From Rossellomorea aquimaris (lineage in GTDB: Bacteria; Bacillota; Bacilli; Bacillales; Bacillaceae_B), in NCBI RefSeq assembly GCF_020171925.1, contig NZ_JAIVAR010000001.1:1364001-1428000 (forward strand): a DNA stretch of 64,000 nucleotides, given 5' to 3'. Positions 29,552 to 37,638 of the stretch are shown one piece after another. The notes under the pieces are model-generated. The model had not been told where the DNA came from. It did not search any database and saw only the letters and a list, made by a program, of their open reading frames with translations. Each line of letters starts with the position of its first letter. Positions within the stretch are counted from its first letter, which is position 1. The position numbers and the translations under genes are program-made.

Positions 29552-30754
29552 TTATCGAACCATCATGGTAATATTTCCGGCCGCAATGATGACGGTGATG
29601 CTTAAGAAGAACATGAAGGATACAATCGCAAGTGCCGCGAATACGTAGATGACACTTTTTGAAATCGTATCGAGGCATTCAATCACAGGACCTCCCCCAA
29701 GCGGTTGAAGAAGAGCGGCGGCCAGCTTGTAAATGAACGCGATCATCAGGATCTTGATGGCCGGGAAGGCGGCGATGATCAACACGATGGCCACCCCCGC
29801 AATCCCCACCGTATTCTTTAATAGGACTGAAGCACTGATGACTGTATCGGTGGCATCGGTGAACATCCGACCGATGACAGGGACAAAATTCCCGGTGATG
29901 AATTTGGCGGTACGGATTGTGATGCCATCCGTCACGGCAGCGGTTGCACCCTGGACGGAAATCACTCCAAGGAATACGGTCATGAAAACGCCGAGAAGCC
30001 CGATGCTCCAGGTTCTAAGTAAATTGGCAAGCTGGGTTACTTTATAATGCGGGGACAGTGTGCTTACGATGCTTAACAAAGCTGATAGGAACAATAGCGG
30101 CAAAACGACATTTTGTATCAATAAGCCGCTCGTATTCATCAAAAACAGGATGACCGGATGAAAAAATGCGGCGGATACAATTCCTCCCGATGCCGCGATC
30201 AAGGCGAGCAGCAAAGGAATCAAGGCGATGATGAAATTGATCATCGTCGAAATTGCTTCCTGCGTATAATCAATGGCAACATGAAAGCTGTTTAACGCAA
30301 TGATGATCAATACCATAAAGATGATCCCATATGCGACCTTGCTTACATTTCCACTTTCAAATGCATTTTGGAGAGATTGAAGGAACATGCTCAAGATCGT
30401 CAGCAATATCAACGTCCCCAATAGCTTTCCGTTCATGACCAGCTCTTGAAAGGCAAACCTCAACACCCCACTGAACCAGGCTTTCATCGAGAATTCCTTT
30501 TCCCCTTGTATGAAATCCACCAAGCTCCCCTTTTGGCTCTCTGGAAGATACCCTCCATATTGATCGACGATGCTTGTCCAGAATTGTTTCAATTCATCGA
30601 TCCCCAAGTCCTCTAGCTGGCTGTCCAGCACCTTTTGCTGCAGTCCCTTGTCTGCCTGTTGTTCACTGCCTTCTGCTTGTCCTATAGAGGCTCCAATGAA
30701 AAAGAATAATAGTGCTACGACGAGTATTCGGTATAATTGCTGCAATATTCCCAC
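29552..30754 (-). CDS. spoIIIAE: Stage III sporulation protein AE
   Basis: Polytopic membrane protein of the SpoIIIA channel. A cleavable-looking N-terminal segment (VVALLFFFIGASIGQAEG) and a luminal stretch precede about seven membrane helices. The start is GTG with AGAGG eight bases upstream. Length is 400 residues. Confidence 0.94.
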   Translation of the reverse strand: MGILQQLYRILVVALLFFFIGASIGQAEGSEQQADKGLQQKVLDSQLEDLGIDELKQFWTSIVDQYGGYLPESQKGSLVDFIQGEKEFSMKAWFSGVLRFAFQELVMNGKLLGTLILLTILSMFLQSLQNAFESGNVSKVAYGIIFMVLIIIALNSFHVAIDYTQEAISTMINFIIALIPLLLALIAASGGIVSAAFFHPVILFLMNTSGLLIQNVVLPLLFLSALLSIVSTLSPHYKVTQLANLLRTWSIGLLGVFMTVFLGVISVQGATAAVTDGITIRTAKFITGNFVPVIGRMFTDATDTVISASVLLKNTVGIAGVAIVLIIAAFPAIKILMIAFIYKLAAALLQPLGGGPVIECLDTISKSVIYVFAALAIVSFMFFLSITVIIAAGNITMMVR

Positions 30755-30768
30755 CTCTTCATCCTCTC

Positions 30769-31161
30769 TTACCCCGACGGAATCATATTGATGATTGTTT
30801 CAATGATTACAGTCAAGATCGGTACCGCCATGGCCAGTATCAAGATTTTCCCCGCAAGTTCCACCTTTGCAGCAATCGCCCCCTGACCGGCATCTTTCGT
30901 AATGTGAGACGCGAATTCCGCTATGTAGGCGATGCCGATGATTTTCAATATCGTTTCAACATATACGAGGTTCACATTTGCATTGGCCGCAAGCTTCTCA
31001 AGCATATGAATGATGGTGTAGATCTGGTCGATCAAGTATAGAAAGATGGAACATCCAACAAAGACGATGAGCAAAAAAGCAAAGTTCGGTTTCTGTTCTT
31101 TTACGATTAAAGCCAGAAACGTGGATACGAGGGCGATGCCGACAATTTGTATGATTTCAAT
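30769..31161 (-). CDS. spoIIIAD: Stage III sporulation protein AD (apparent ATT start)
   Basis: Small membrane protein with four hydrophobic segments. Homology with other SpoIIIAD proteins continues upstream of the first ordinary start (TTG 31074) through IVGIALVSTFLALIVKEQKP, so the product must start earlier. The only sensible position is ATT at 31161, with AAGGGGGAG six bases upstream; no ATG, GTG or TTG is in frame between the spoIIIAC stop and this point. The full product would be 130 residues, near the family length. A sequencing error or a CTG start is the alternative. Confidence 0.8.
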   Translation of the reverse strand: MEIIQIVGIALVSTFLALIVKEQKPNFAFLLIVFVGCSIFLYLIDQIYTIIHMLEKLAANANVNLVYVETILKIIGIAYIAEFASHITKDAGQGAIAAKVELAGKILILAMAVPILTVIIETIINMIPSG

Positions 31162-31175
31162 CGCTGACTCCCCCT

Positions 31176-31382
31176 TTAACTTTGAAATAGGAACACTGAT
31201 TTGATTTTTTGGAACAGATCATCCACGATTGATGCAACCATGAAGAGAATATAGATGAAGCCGAACAGTGTAACCCATTGTGCGTACTCTTTTTTCCCCA
31301 CCTGATCCAAGATGGTGTGCAAGAAGGCGACAACGATCCCCACCCCAGCAATTTTAAATATGATATCTACATCGATTCCCAT
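31176..31382 (-). CDS. spoIIIAC: Stage III sporulation protein AC
   Basis: A 68-residue two-helix membrane protein, nearly identical in pattern to the known SpoIIIAC: IFKIAGVGIVVAFLHTILDQ, then KKEYAQWVTL and the end FLFQS. Its stop is 14 bases before the proposed spoIIIAD start. Confidence 0.95.
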   Translation of the reverse strand: MGIDVDIIFKIAGVGIVVAFLHTILDQVGKKEYAQWVTLFGFIYILFMVASIVDDLFQKIKSVFLFQS

Positions 31383-31453
31383 AATATTTCCCTCCTGATT
31401 TGTTAAATCAATCGCGCTGTGGCCGCACCGTTCGTGGATTCTTCTCTTCCGCC

Positions 31454-31969
31454 TTAAAGCAAGAGGATGATGAGGAGAAGGCCTGATAAAAAACCGAGGC
31501 TTTTTGTCATTTTTTCATACTTCCTTTGTTTCTCGACTGCCTCTATCTCTTCCCGATCCAAGTGTTTCAAGGCAAGATGAATATGTTTTTGTTGTGTGAA
31601 CAGATCATGTTTACCGAGGTTTTCACCAAATTGTTTTAATATCTCAAATTCCCCTGACTTAAACGCGGTTAATTTCCATACTTCATCTAAGCTTTCTTCC
31701 CACGCTTGTTTCACCGAGATTTCCTTCTCTGTCAGTTTTTTCGAGAAGTTCTCAAAGAACCAAGAGACAGGCTTTTGAAGTTGTTTCGAGATTTTCCTTG
31801 TCGCCTCATGGAGGGGAGTGTGACTGTATGTTATTTCAGCTTCAAGGGACTGAAGGGCCACTTTGAGCATCCGAAGCTGCCTCGGTCTTTCCGTCAGATA
31901 CTTGGATACTTCAAAGCCAGCCCATGAAGTAGAGAGAAGAATGAAGACGGCACCCAAGATTTTAATCAT
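31454..31969 (-). CDS. spoIIIAB: Stage III sporulation protein AB
   Basis: A 171-residue protein with an N-terminal membrane segment (ILGAVFILLSTSWAGF), a helical body related to the GspF/archaellum platform fold, and a C-terminal membrane segment (FLSGLLLIILLL). It directly abuts spoIIIAA with no gap. Confidence 0.93.
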   Translation of the reverse strand: MIKILGAVFILLSTSWAGFEVSKYLTERPRQLRMLKVALQSLEAEITYSHTPLHEATRKISKQLQKPVSWFFENFSKKLTEKEISVKQAWEESLDEVWKLTAFKSGEFEILKQFGENLGKHDLFTQQKHIHLALKHLDREEIEAVEKQRKYEKMTKSLGFLSGLLLIILLL

Positions 31970-32893
31970 TTACCTCACACCCACTTTATTCATTAAAGAT
32001 TCTCCACGGTCATTCCACACTTCCGACACTTGTCCAGGGTCTGTTCCCCTCTTTAATTCAATGTACCTCTCAATGCTCCGCAATCCGATGACTTCACTGA
32101 TGACCGGTCTCTTCGTCACCTCTTTCAAGGTTGCTCCGTGAGTGGTCATGATCAGGGCAATGCCTGCGTTCACTGCTTCCTGAATGGCCTGGCCGTCTTC
32201 CGCACGTCCTATTTCATCTACAATCAAGACATCGGGACTCATCGACCGGATGAGCATCATCATCCCTTCCGCTTTAGGACAGGCATCGAGCACATCCACC
32301 CGTGGACCGAATAACAGTTGCGGGATCCCATTCACGCAGCCTGCAATCTCGGAGCGTTCATCAACAATCCCAACCTTGAAGGGAGGGACCCCCTTCTCCG
32401 GTATGCCTGATGAAATGATTCTCGCCAAGTCTCTGAGGAGGGTCGTCTTACCGGTTTGAGGCGAACCGATGATCATCGTATGTTTCCAGCTTCCATCGAA
32501 TAGGTAGGGTATGAGTGGCTCGGCGATCCCGATCTTCTGCCTCGCAACACGAATGTTAAAGGAGGCCAGATGACGGATCCCCTTGACCGATCCCTTCTCT
32601 AAAATGACTTTTCCGGCCAGCCCCACCCTATGTCCCCCATCGATCGTGATGTATCCTCTCCTCAGTTCTTCTTCAAGGGTATAAAAGGAATGGTGAGATA
32701 ATTTATTGATGAGCTGTTCACAGTCTTCCTGTGTAACCGTATATGGGAGGAAATGAGGAATCCCCCTTGCCGTGACTTCCAGTATCCGGTTCGTCCGGAT
32801 TCTTATTTCCTCGGTAAGATCCAGGATGTTTTGTGGAAGTGAAAGGATTCTTTCAGATATAGAGCTGGGTAGCAGGGCTAGAACTTCTTGCAT
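31970..32893 (-). CDS. spoIIIAA: Stage III sporulation protein AA, ATPase
   Basis: Secretion-type ATPase thought to energise the SpoIIIA channel. Walker A is GSPQTGKTTLLRD and Walker B is DVLIVDEIGR. The N-terminal region (about 1-120) includes RRGYITIDGGHRVGLAG, typical of the family. Length is 307 residues. It is the first gene of the operon and has a sigma-E-like promoter upstream. Confidence 0.95.
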   Translation of the reverse strand: MQEVLALLPSSISERILSLPQNILDLTEEIRIRTNRILEVTARGIPHFLPYTVTQEDCEQLINKLSHHSFYTLEEELRRGYITIDGGHRVGLAGKVILEKGSVKGIRHLASFNIRVARQKIGIAEPLIPYLFDGSWKHTMIIGSPQTGKTTLLRDLARIISSGIPEKGVPPFKVGIVDERSEIAGCVNGIPQLLFGPRVDVLDACPKAEGMMMLIRSMSPDVLIVDEIGRAEDGQAIQEAVNAGIALIMTTHGATLKEVTKRPVISEVIGLRSIERYIELKRGTDPGQVSEVWNDRGESLMNKVGVR

Positions 32894-32969
32894 AAGAGTA
32901 CCTCCTCTTCTGATTCCACCGGACTTGCCGCTTTAACTCACGACTCACGTACAAGCCTCCAGATAATAC

Positions 32970-32997
32970 AATGTATTCTTCTGACAGGATAATATGA
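32970..32997 (-). promoter_or_regulatory. Sigma-E-type promoter of the spoIIIA operon
   Basis: On the minus strand TCATATT (32997-32991), a 13-base spacer and AATACATT (32977-32970) match the mother-cell sigma-E consensus (KMATATT, about 14 bases, CATACANT) with one mismatch. The predicted start lies about 70 bases upstream of spoIIIAA. spoIIIA is known to be sigma-E-controlled. Confidence 0.72.
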
Positions 32998-33009
32998 CAC
33001 AGAATTCAG

Positions 33010-33040
33010 AAGGTACGTCCCTCGTCACATTAACGTGATA
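33010..33040. repeat. Dispersed repeat, copy 1 (33010-33040)
   Basis: It shares the 14-mer AAGGTACGTCCCTC with a second copy at 42176. The next bases form a small palindrome, TCAC-A-TTAA-C-GTGA. It lies between the spoIIIA promoter and the efp terminator. Confidence 0.5.
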
Positions 33041-33059
33041 AAGAATCAAGTGAACAAAA

Positions 33060-33091
33060 AAAGCCTGGACAGTTTGACCTGTCCAGGCTTT
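33060..33091 (-). terminator. Terminator of efp
   Basis: A perfect 13-bp GC-rich stem (33060-33072 with 33079-33091) is followed on the minus strand by seven T's. It lies 23 bases after the efp stop. Confidence 0.92.
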
Positions 33092-33113
33092 GAGGTGGTT
33101 CTTTCGTATGTGA

Positions 33114-33671
33114 TTACCCGCGTGACACGTATGTCCCGTCAGTTGTGTTGATGACGAGTACGTCCCCTTCGTTCACGAAGAATGGTACGTTTACGACTAA
33201 CCCTGTTTCAACCGTAGCCGGTTTAGACCCACCGGAAGCTGTATCTCCTTTGATGCCAGGCTCCGTTTCCGTTACAGTCAACTCAACCGTATTCGGAAGC
33301 TCAACTCCAAGCGTCTCACCTTCATACATCATGATTTGGACTTCCATGTTTTCTTTTAGGAACTTCAATTCATACTCGATTGATGCTGCTGGTAGTTCAA
33401 TTTGCTCATAGCTCTCATTATCCATGAATACGTGCATGTCTCCATTCGCATACAGGTATTGCATTCTGCGATTATCAATCTGAGCTTTCGCCACTTTTTC
33501 ACCTGCGCGGAACGTTTTTTCCTGCACGGCACCTGTGCGAAGATTACGAAGTTTAGAGCGGACAAATGCTGCCCCTTTTCCAGGCTTTACATGTTGGAAG
33601 TCCATAACTCTCCAAATTCCATTATCCACTTCGATTGTTAAACCTGTACGAAAATCATTTACTGAAATCAT
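33114..33671 (-). CDS. efp: Translation elongation factor P
   Basis: Binds the ribosome between the P and E sites and relieves stalling at proline runs. The KOW-like domain I has the modification-loop segment [18 protein letters not shown]. Two OB domains follow, ending with [16 protein letters not shown] and [16 protein letters not shown] 33671 ([10 protein letters not shown]) has AGGAGG seven bases upstream and gives 185 residues, the family length. Confidence 0.97.
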   Translation of the reverse strand: MISVNDFRTGLTIEVDNGIWRVMDFQHVKPGKGAAFVRSKLRNLRTGAVQEKTFRAGEKVAKAQIDNRRMQYLYANGDMHVFMDNESYEQIELPAASIEYELKFLKENMEVQIMMYEGETLGVELPNTVELTVTETEPGIKGDTASGGSKPATVETGLVVNVPFFVNEGDVLVINTTDGTYVSRG

Positions 33672-33710
33672 GTTTGTTCCTCCTATTGTCAATTAGACCT
33701 CTTACAAGGA

Positions 33711-34775
33711 CTAAAATGGTAGAATGATTAGATCTTTAGTTGAGTGTGTCAATGTTTCGTTGGAATCCTCGGTGATGAGTGTATCGTCTTCAATACGCAC
33801 ACCGCCTACCCCAGGTACATACACTCCCGGTTCAACCGTTACAATCATACCAGGCTCGAGTACTACATCAGAACGTGTAGAAAGTCCCGGTCCTTCATGA
33901 ACTTCAAGACCGATTCCATGTCCTAATGTATGTCCGAAGCACTCACCATAACCTTTATCTGTTATGTAATCGCGAGCAATCGCATCTGCTTCTTTCCCTG
34001 TCATCCCAGGCTTGATTTTTTCCATGGCAAGGAGCTGTGATTGAAGGACAACATCATAAATCTCCTTCAGCTTTTCACTTGGCTCCCCAACAGATAATGT
34101 ACGAGTCATATCAGAACAATATCCTTTATAGTATGCACCATAATCCAATGTAACAAAATCACCTTTTTCGATGACTTTATCGCTTGCCACTCCATGAGGC
34201 AGTGCAGAGCGGGTCCCTGATGCCACGATGGTATCAAATGATGAAGAAGTTGCACCTGCTTTTCTCATGAAGAATTCCAATTCATTTGAAACTTCAAGCT
34301 CTGTCACACCCGGCTTGATAAAATCTAATATGTGCTTGAATGCCGCATCCGCTATGTCTGCCGCGTCCTTAATTATCTTAAGCTCTTCAGGAGTCTTAAT
34401 CAAGCGTAACTTTTCAATAACACCGGACACAGGCACCAATTCCGCTTCCAAAAGCTTTTGATATCTTTCAAACGCACTATATGTCATATAATCCTTTTCA
34501 AATCCAAGCTTCTTGATCCCCAGCGCAGCGGCTTGTTTGGCCACTTCCTCCTGGATCGGGCCTTTATGCTGAACAATCTCATAATCGGAAGCTTGTTCCG
34601 CCGCTTGTTCTGTATATCGGAAATCCGTTATGAATAATGCTTTGTCAGCCGATATCAAGACCACCCCTGAAGAACCCGTGAAGTTCGTCATGTAACGTCT
34701 GTTGTATGTACTTGTGATCAAAATCCCGTCTATTCCGCTTTCAGAAAACGCGTTTCGCAGTCGTTCAATTTTCAT
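33711..34775 (-). CDS. papA: Xaa-Pro aminopeptidase / M24 peptidase (YqhT)
   Basis: Dimetal peptidase that removes an N-terminal residue before proline. The N-terminal creatinase-like domain (1-125) is followed by the pita-bread domain with metal ligands in [34 protein letters not shown] and VTVEPGVY. Length is 354 residues. It lies upstream of efp, which suits a link with proline-related translation and peptide turnover. It is separated from aroQ by four bases. Confidence 0.92.
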   Translation of the reverse strand: MKIERLRNAFSESGIDGILITSTYNRRYMTNFTGSSGVVLISADKALFITDFRYTEQAAEQASDYEIVQHKGPIQEEVAKQAAALGIKKLGFEKDYMTYSAFERYQKLLEAELVPVSGVIEKLRLIKTPEELKIIKDAADIADAAFKHILDFIKPGVTELEVSNELEFFMRKAGATSSSFDTIVASGTRSALPHGVASDKVIEKGDFVTLDYGAYYKGYCSDMTRTLSVGEPSEKLKEIYDVVLQSQLLAMEKIKPGMTGKEADAIARDYITDKGYGECFGHTLGHGIGLEVHEGPGLSTRSDVVLEPGMIVTVEPGVYVPGVGGVRIEDDTLITEDSNETLTHSTKDLIILPF

Positions 34776-34779
34776 CCCC

Positions 34780-35226
34780 TTACACTCTCCCTTTTATGTG
34801 ATTAATAATTGCATTCAAGGCTAATTCATAACCATAAAGTCCTAAACCGACAATCTGTCCGGTCGTTACCGCCGCAATGACGGAGTGATGCCTGAAACTC
34901 TCCCGCTTATGGATATTGGAAATGTGAACTTCGATGACAGGCAGCGTCACAGAAGCAACCCCATCTCTCAGTGCATATGAATAATGGGTGAATGCCCCCG
35001 GGTTCAGTATGATCCCTCCATACCCTTCATCTTCAGCACTGTGGATATAGTCAATCAGCTCTCCCTCATGATTTGACTGAGCACATACCAGCTGATAGCC
35101 GTACGCTTCCGCCTGTTCCTTCAGCCCCGCCTCAAGCTGCTGAAGGGTCGTGTGACCATAGATTTCAGGTTCACGCTTTCCTAACCTATTAAGATTCGGG
35201 CCGTTTAGCAATAATATCTTTTTCAT
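34780..35226 (-). CDS. aroQ: 3-dehydroquinate dehydratase, type II
   Basis: Third step of the shikimate pathway. A 148-residue type II enzyme: LLNGPNLNRLGKREPEIYG contains the catalytic Arg and Tyr; HEGELIDYIHSA, ILNPGAFTHYSYALRD and VEVHISN-type segments are present. aroK lies 14 kb away, so the aromatic genes are not clustered. Confidence 0.95.
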   Translation of the reverse strand: MKKILLLNGPNLNRLGKREPEIYGHTTLQQLEAGLKEQAEAYGYQLVCAQSNHEGELIDYIHSAEDEGYGGIILNPGAFTHYSYALRDGVASVTLPVIEVHISNIHKRESFRHHSVIAAVTTGQIVGLGLYGYELALNAIINHIKGRV

Positions 35227-35317
35227 GATTAACCCCTAAAAAAATAGAATGTTCAACATGAACATTCTAACATAAACCTTTTGTGCATAACTACTAAATT
35301 ATCTGATAACAGGGAGG

Positions 35318-35878
35318 TCACTGCACTACTTCGCCTGACTTTTCCTTCATTTCCTGATGTCTCAGCTCATTCTCTTCATACGAGATCGAGTAGCCAATGA
35401 AGACACCATATAGGATATAGATGCAGAAAGTGGTGATCAATGTATGGTAATCAGTGGCCGTCAGGGACTTCATGCTTGGAAATAAAGGTTTCAATATCAG
35501 AAATACAGCAAAAAACAAGACAATGCCATACCCTGCACCCACCCACATTGATTTGAATTTCCTAAGCAGTCCATAGTAAACGAGTGCCACCCCGATAGAA
35601 ATGATCCCATAAGCCACGATCGAGAGAATGATTCCTATCCACTGTTCTTTCCAATCTCCGACCGCCCACGGTTCGAAGACGATATTCGGTTCGATCTTTG
35701 TGAAGGAAAAATAATACGAAAGGTACGCAACTGCACTCCACAGAAGGCCACCAATAAACCCCGTCAACACGACGATTGCAATGAAAGACATCGGCTTTTC
35801 GCTTTGGTTCTGCTCAAGGCTCGGGTTTGATTGGTCTCCTTTAATATCCTTCTCACTTTGTTTGTTATCTTCGGACAT
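35318..35878 (-). CDS. yqhR: Membrane protein YqhR
   Basis: A 186-residue membrane protein. A charged N-terminal region (about 1-29) is followed by four transmembrane helices: FIAIVVLTGFIGGLLWSAVAYL, a second near IGIILSIVAYGIISIGVALVYY, and two more. The ATG at 35878 has GGAGGTG upstream; the open frame beyond it is not supported. Function is unknown. Position between aroQ and yqhP/yqhO matches B. subtilis yqhR. Confidence 0.85.
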   Translation of the reverse strand: MSEDNKQSEKDIKGDQSNPSLEQNQSEKPMSFIAIVVLTGFIGGLLWSAVAYLSYYFSFTKIEPNIVFEPWAVGDWKEQWIGIILSIVAYGIISIGVALVYYGLLRKFKSMWVGAGYGIVLFFAVFLILKPLFPSMKSLTATDYHTLITTFCIYILYGVFIGYSISYEENELRHQEMKEKSGEVVQ

Positions 35879-36189
35879 CTTTGAACACCTCCGCTCATAG
35901 TATGTCCCATTCCATAAAAAACTTTTGCATAAACTCCCTTTTTCTTCAACAATTGGTCGGTCATAACATTTCAGTTCACCAGTCTGGTTCTTTTTAAGAA
36001 TTTTTAGTAAAATGTAGAGTATGGGAAGGTCGTAACTTCCCATATGAAGATGAAGATGAAGCTTTAAAAGTATTTCCCCTCTTCCCTTGGTATCATAAAA
36101 GGGAAATTGCACCCAAAAGAACGATTAAAATCCAAATTAATTGTCTAAAATAATGATATAAGGACCGAATTCGTAAGGAGGTGGCTTTG

Positions 36190-36561
36190 TTGAACGCTCG
36201 TAATATCATGATATATACCTTAATCATCTTAGCGGTCATTGGATTGGGATCTTGGCTAATGACAAATCCCCTGGGACTTCTCCGTAAGCTACTTGTAACA
36301 GCAGCCGTCGTTGGTGTCATCTATTTTATTTATCGGAAATGGTTCAGCCAAAAACGTGGTACTGGAAGCAACGAACAAAGAGCGTTTCTTAAAGCAGCCA
36401 AACAATCAAAGAAAAGGCTGAAGAAACGATCGGCAGGCAAGGCAAATAAACCTTCTGTTTCACCATTGACCAAGAAACGGACCAACCGTAGTAAATCGAG
36501 TGCAAATCTTACGGTCATTGAAGGAAAAAAGAATAAAAAAAACAATCGGGCTTCTTTTTGA
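36190..36561 (+). CDS. yqhP: SA1362/YqhP family small membrane protein
   Basis: A 123-residue protein on the plus strand with two N-terminal membrane segments (about 5-22 and 30-46), then a very basic, lysine-rich tail. AAGGAGG precedes TTG 36190 by eight bases, so I choose TTG over the GTG at 36181, which overlaps the ribosome site. The final codons form the left arm of the shared terminator. Function is unknown. Confidence 0.75.
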   Translation: MNARNIMIYTLIILAVIGLGSWLMTNPLGLLRKLLVTAAVVGVIYFIYRKWFSQKRGTGSNEQRAFLKAAKQSKKRLKKRSAGKANKPSVSPLTKKRTNRSKSSANLTVIEGKKNKKNNRASF

Positions 36562-36581
36562 TGAGAGTCCGATTGTTTTTT
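36537..36581. terminator. Bidirectional terminator between yqhP and yqhO
   Basis: A 13-bp stem (36537-36549 with 36569-36581) with A and T tracts on the two sides. It overlaps the end of yqhP and lies next to the yqhO stop. Confidence 0.85.
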
Positions 36582-36586
36582 ATCTA

Positions 36587-37477
36587 TTAATACGTCCACT
36601 TCTTCAGAAACTGTTCCCCCTGGTGCTTCCCCATCTGAAACAACTCTTCCTTACTATCATCAGAAAGTTCAAATTCAGTCGTCAAAACCCCTTTGGTAGG
36701 GATGAAAATGATATTCTTCTCATGCTTCCTTGATATATATCTCGCATCATGCGCATCTTTCATGGTCTGAAATAGTGCACTGTATAGTTCAATGGCATTG
36801 TTGATTTTATTTTTCGGCCGCTCCATGAAATCATGACTCAATTTCACACCGATCACCGGCCGTACTTTTTTCACATTTTCCCGGTCGAACAGCCACATCG
36901 GAAAATTACTGAGGACACCACCGTCCACCAGTAAACTGGTCCCCTCCAACGAACGGAGTTTAACAGGCTCAAAAAAATAAGGAAGGCTTGCACTCATTCT
37001 AATCGCTCGTGCAACAGGGAATGTCTCCGGGGGGACCCCGTATTTCTCCAGGTCGTCAGGTAATACAAGGAGTCTCCCATTGGAGATATCCGAAGCAATT
37101 ACCCTCAAGGACTTATCAGGGAGATCTGCAAATGTATAAATTCCCCTTGCTTTAAGCTTTTGCTCAATCCACCTCTCAAGTGCCGCTCCTTTGTATAAAC
37201 CCAAGCGATAATAGATTCGAAACCATTTTAAGAAGGGGATCGGAAGGACGGCATTCGAGTCCAATAAATGTCCAAGATCCATTTCTTCCATTATATCCTT
37301 TAACTCGCCGCTAGTGTATCCCGCTGCGACAAATGCCGCCACTATGGCACCTGCACTAGTCCCGGCCACTCTTTTGAAGCGTAAACCTTTTTCTTCGATC
37401 GCCTGGTAGGCACCTATCAAGGCGAGCCCCCTAACTCCTCCGCCAGAAAATACTCCATCGATGTCCACAGGCTCCAC
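36587..37477 (-). CDS. yqhO: Patatin-like phospholipase YqhO
   Basis: Predicted serine hydrolase with a Ser-Asp dyad. The oxyanion motif GGGVRG is at residues 12-17, the nucleophile is in GTSAG (about 39-43), and DGGVLSNFP has the catalytic Asp. Length is 296 residues, with no signal peptide. It is probably a lipid acyl hydrolase; the substrate is unknown. Confidence 0.9.
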   Translation of the reverse strand: MEPVDIDGVFSGGGVRGLALIGAYQAIEEKGLRFKRVAGTSAGAIVAAFVAAGYTSGELKDIMEEMDLGHLLDSNAVLPIPFLKWFRIYYRLGLYKGAALERWIEQKLKARGIYTFADLPDKSLRVIASDISNGRLLVLPDDLEKYGVPPETFPVARAIRMSASLPYFFEPVKLRSLEGTSLLVDGGVLSNFPMWLFDRENVKKVRPVIGVKLSHDFMERPKNKINNAIELYSALFQTMKDAHDARYISRKHEKNIIFIPTKGVLTTEFELSDDSKEELFQMGKHQGEQFLKKWTY

Positions 37478-37603
37478 TCCTTCAAAGCTGTTTATACATC
37501 TTTAATTTAATTAATGGGGATTTAGAACAAAAAATACTGTGCCTATCCAGGGAGACGTCAGCGATGGAAGTCGGGGCTTAAACTTATAAGAATGCAAAAA
37601 AAG

Positions 37604-37623
37604 AAGAGGACAAGAGTCCTCTT
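37604..37623 (-). terminator. Terminator of nrdJ
   Basis: AAGAGGAC (37604-37611) pairs with GTCCTCTT (37616-37623), followed on the minus strand by a long T run. Confidence 0.88.
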
Positions 37624-37638
37624 CCTACCAAAAAAGAA

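Noticed and set aside
35879..36112. N-terminal extension of YqhR
   Set aside because: The frame is open to 36112 but the ATG at 35878 has a strong ribosome site and the upstream residues do not look like a protein domain.
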